From Carboxylicivirga mesophila (GTDB lineage Bacteria; Bacteroidota; Bacteroidia; Bacteroidales; Marinilabiliaceae), in the NCBI RefSeq assembly GCF_018271975.1, contig NZ_JAGUCN010000028.1:1-64000 (forward strand): a stretch of 64,000 bases of DNA, written 5' to 3'. Made by a program: the position numbers and the translations under genes. The notes below the pieces were generated by a model. It saw nothing but the letters and a program-made list of their open reading frames with translations, was not told the DNA's origin and ran no database searches. Of the stretch, positions 62,863 through 64,000 are shown piece after piece. Numbering within the stretch: the stretch's first letter is position 1; the number at the start of each line of letters is the position of its first letter.

Positions 62863-64000
62863 TTATTCGTGTCTTAAAGCTTCAATTGGTTTAATTTTAA
62901 TAGCTTTCATTGCAGGTATAAGTCCGGCTATTAAACCAACCAGAATCAGCATCGTAAGTGCTGCAATGGCTAGCGGTAACCCAACTTCGGGGTTTAGGAA
63001 GAATGTTTCATCTTCCACATTGCCAGCTGCCCTAGAAGCGTCAACCGCCATATCTACCAGGTACAATACAACTGTGCCAAATGCGAGGCCGATAAAGCCG
63101 GCGATGGTGGTCAGGAATACAGACTCGGTTAATAACTGGCCCACAATCATAGCAGGGCGCGCACCAATGGCTCGTTGAATACCAATTTCTTTGGTGCGCT
63201 CTTTAACGATGACCAGCATGATGTTACTGATACCAACGGCTCCGGCAATTAAAGTCCCAATTCCAACTACCCATATAAGGATGTCAATGCCCAGGAAAAT
63301 GAAGTTCATGGTTTTGATCTGGTTCTCCAAATCAAACTTGCCAATAGCTTCGTCATCGTCGGGTGAGAGTTTGTGATTGCCCTGCAGGATAGGTGAAATT
63401 TTATCAATGACTGTTTGCACCTTAACACCTTTTTTGGCAATTAATCCAAAGTAATGCACCTGGTCGCCATAATTAAAGGTTTGTTGCATGGCCGTAAAGG
63501 GCAGGTAGACAGTTTCCTTTTTGTTGCTTCCAATGTTTATCTTTGGATTATTTGATTTAAACACGCCAACCACCATGAAATACACACCATTAACGCGCAG
63601 GTATTGTCCAACCGGATCTTCGCCTTCATCAAACATTACTTCATATACCTTTTCGCCAATGATGCAGACCTTACGTTTCAGTTTAATATCCTCGTCGTTA
63701 ATGTAACGGCCATAAGGCATGCTGCAGGGGTCTATCTCCCGATAGCTGGGGTAGTCACCCATCACATTAAATGCACCTGATCGTTTGCCTCTCACAATAT
63801 TTTCTCCACTACGCAAGTTCCAGCCATTTAATCGTGGTGAAATGACTTCTACCTCAGGTACCTGATCTCTGATGGCTTCAATATCATCATTATTGATTTG
63901 CCAATGACGTCCTCGTTTAAAGCCTTCGTAGGCAATGGTGGTATTTTCGGCCCACATAAAACCGCTGTTTGTGGCAAAGTCTTTAACGCCCTCATATACG
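62863..64000 (-). CDS. MacB-type ABC transporter permease, 5' end cut by window
   Basis: The visible part covers ~379 C-terminal codons. The frame stays open past the apparent Met at 63957 up to the window end (upstream codons read YEGVKDFATNSGF), so the true start is outside. The MacB periplasmic core (up to ~residue 215 of the visible Met numbering) is followed by the FtsX-type permease with three transmembrane helices: the first contains NIMLVIVKERTKEIGIQRAIGA, the second TTIAGFIGLAFGTVVLYLVD, and the third ends GLIPAMKAIKIKPIEALRHE. It would work with a separate ATPase, probably coded further upstream, and the adaptors and TolC channel here to export a drug, lipid or peptide. Confidence 0.92.
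   Translation of the reverse strand, partial: VYEGVKDFATNSGFMWAENTTIAYEGFKRGRHWQINNDDIEAIRDQVPEVEVISPRLNGWNLRSGENIVRGKRSGAFNVMGDYPSYREIDPCSMPYGRYINDEDIKLKRKVCIIGEKVYEVMFDEGEDPVGQYLRVNGVYFMVVGVFKSNNPKINIGSNKKETVYLPFTAMQQTFNYGDQVHYFGLIAKKGVKVQTVIDKISPILQGNHKLSPDDDEAIGKFDLENQIKTMNFIFLGIDILIWVVGIGTLIAGAVGISNIMLVIVKERTKEIGIQRAIGARPAMIVGQLLTESVFLTTIAGFIGLAFGTVVLYLVDMAVDASRAAGNVEDETFFLNPEVGLPLAIAALTMLILVGLIAGLIPAMKAIKIKPIEALRHE

Noticed and set aside
1-64000. tRNA, rRNA, CRISPR, transposase or phage genes
   Set aside because: I looked in the intergenic gaps and coding list for cloverleaf-type sequence, regular repeats, transposase or integrase motifs and phage structural genes and found none; a tRNAscan or HMM search was not possible here.

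Overview
The window looks like a chromosomal segment of a Bacteroidota bacterium. The evidence is a SusC/SusD pair, several very large secreted proteins ending in type A type IX secretion (T9SS) sorting domains, many short-signal lipoproteins, A-rich translation starts instead of strong Shine-Dalgarno sites, and repeated promoter -7 elements of the TAnnTTTG type. The family mix (free-living, gliding/secretion type, protein- and polymer-degrading) would fit a Marinilabiliales- or Cytophagales-like environmental organism, but the genus cannot be fixed from the sequence alone. I see no rRNA, tRNA, CRISPR array, insertion sequence or prophage.

Layout. 1-4.2 kb: a small acidic lipoprotein and a 954-residue ELWxxDGT-repeat T9SS cargo protein. 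4.3-8.3 kb: a small membrane protein, a secreted TlpA-like thioredoxin protein, an unusual lipoprotein that appears to carry two ExbD-like periplasmic modules without the ExbD membrane helix, and a secreted alpha/beta-hydrolase. 8.4-14.3 kb (minus strand): two tandem proteins built only of GH2-type jelly-roll modules, a small exported protein, an OmpR-type two-component system with a 74-residue leader gene, and an ElaA-type acetyltransferase.

14.4-39.1 kb (plus strand) is the most striking region. A TPR/transmembrane/HTH regulator is followed by two copies of a cassette made of a ~2,500-residue subtilisin-family T9SS protease plus a ~140-residue lipoprotein. Each cassette has an intercistronic hairpin in the same place. 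A SusC/SusD transporter pair and a Calx-beta-like lipoprotein follow. I infer a protein/peptide-degradation and uptake locus, analogous in plan to a polysaccharide utilization locus but with giant proteases in place of glycosidases.

39.5-53.4 kb (mostly minus strand): a T9SS cargo protein, two EamA/RarD-type transporters, a Nudix hydrolase, a plus-strand RRM RNA-binding protein with a ~160-nt leader, a methyl-accepting chemotaxis protein, a POT-family peptide transporter, an M28 metallopeptidase, a His-rich beta-barrel protein, a small exported protein and a DUF5916/CBM9-like outer-membrane protein. 53.7-64 kb: core genes (tyrS, efp, tsaB), a SpoIIE/PP2C phosphatase with an N-terminal sensory region, a DUF3108 protein, and an efflux operon (MacB-like permease cut by the window end, membrane-fusion protein, TolC-like protein, second membrane-fusion protein). 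The M28 peptidase and POT transporter could serve the same peptide-feeding lifestyle as the protease/SusCD locus, but they are not in the same operon.
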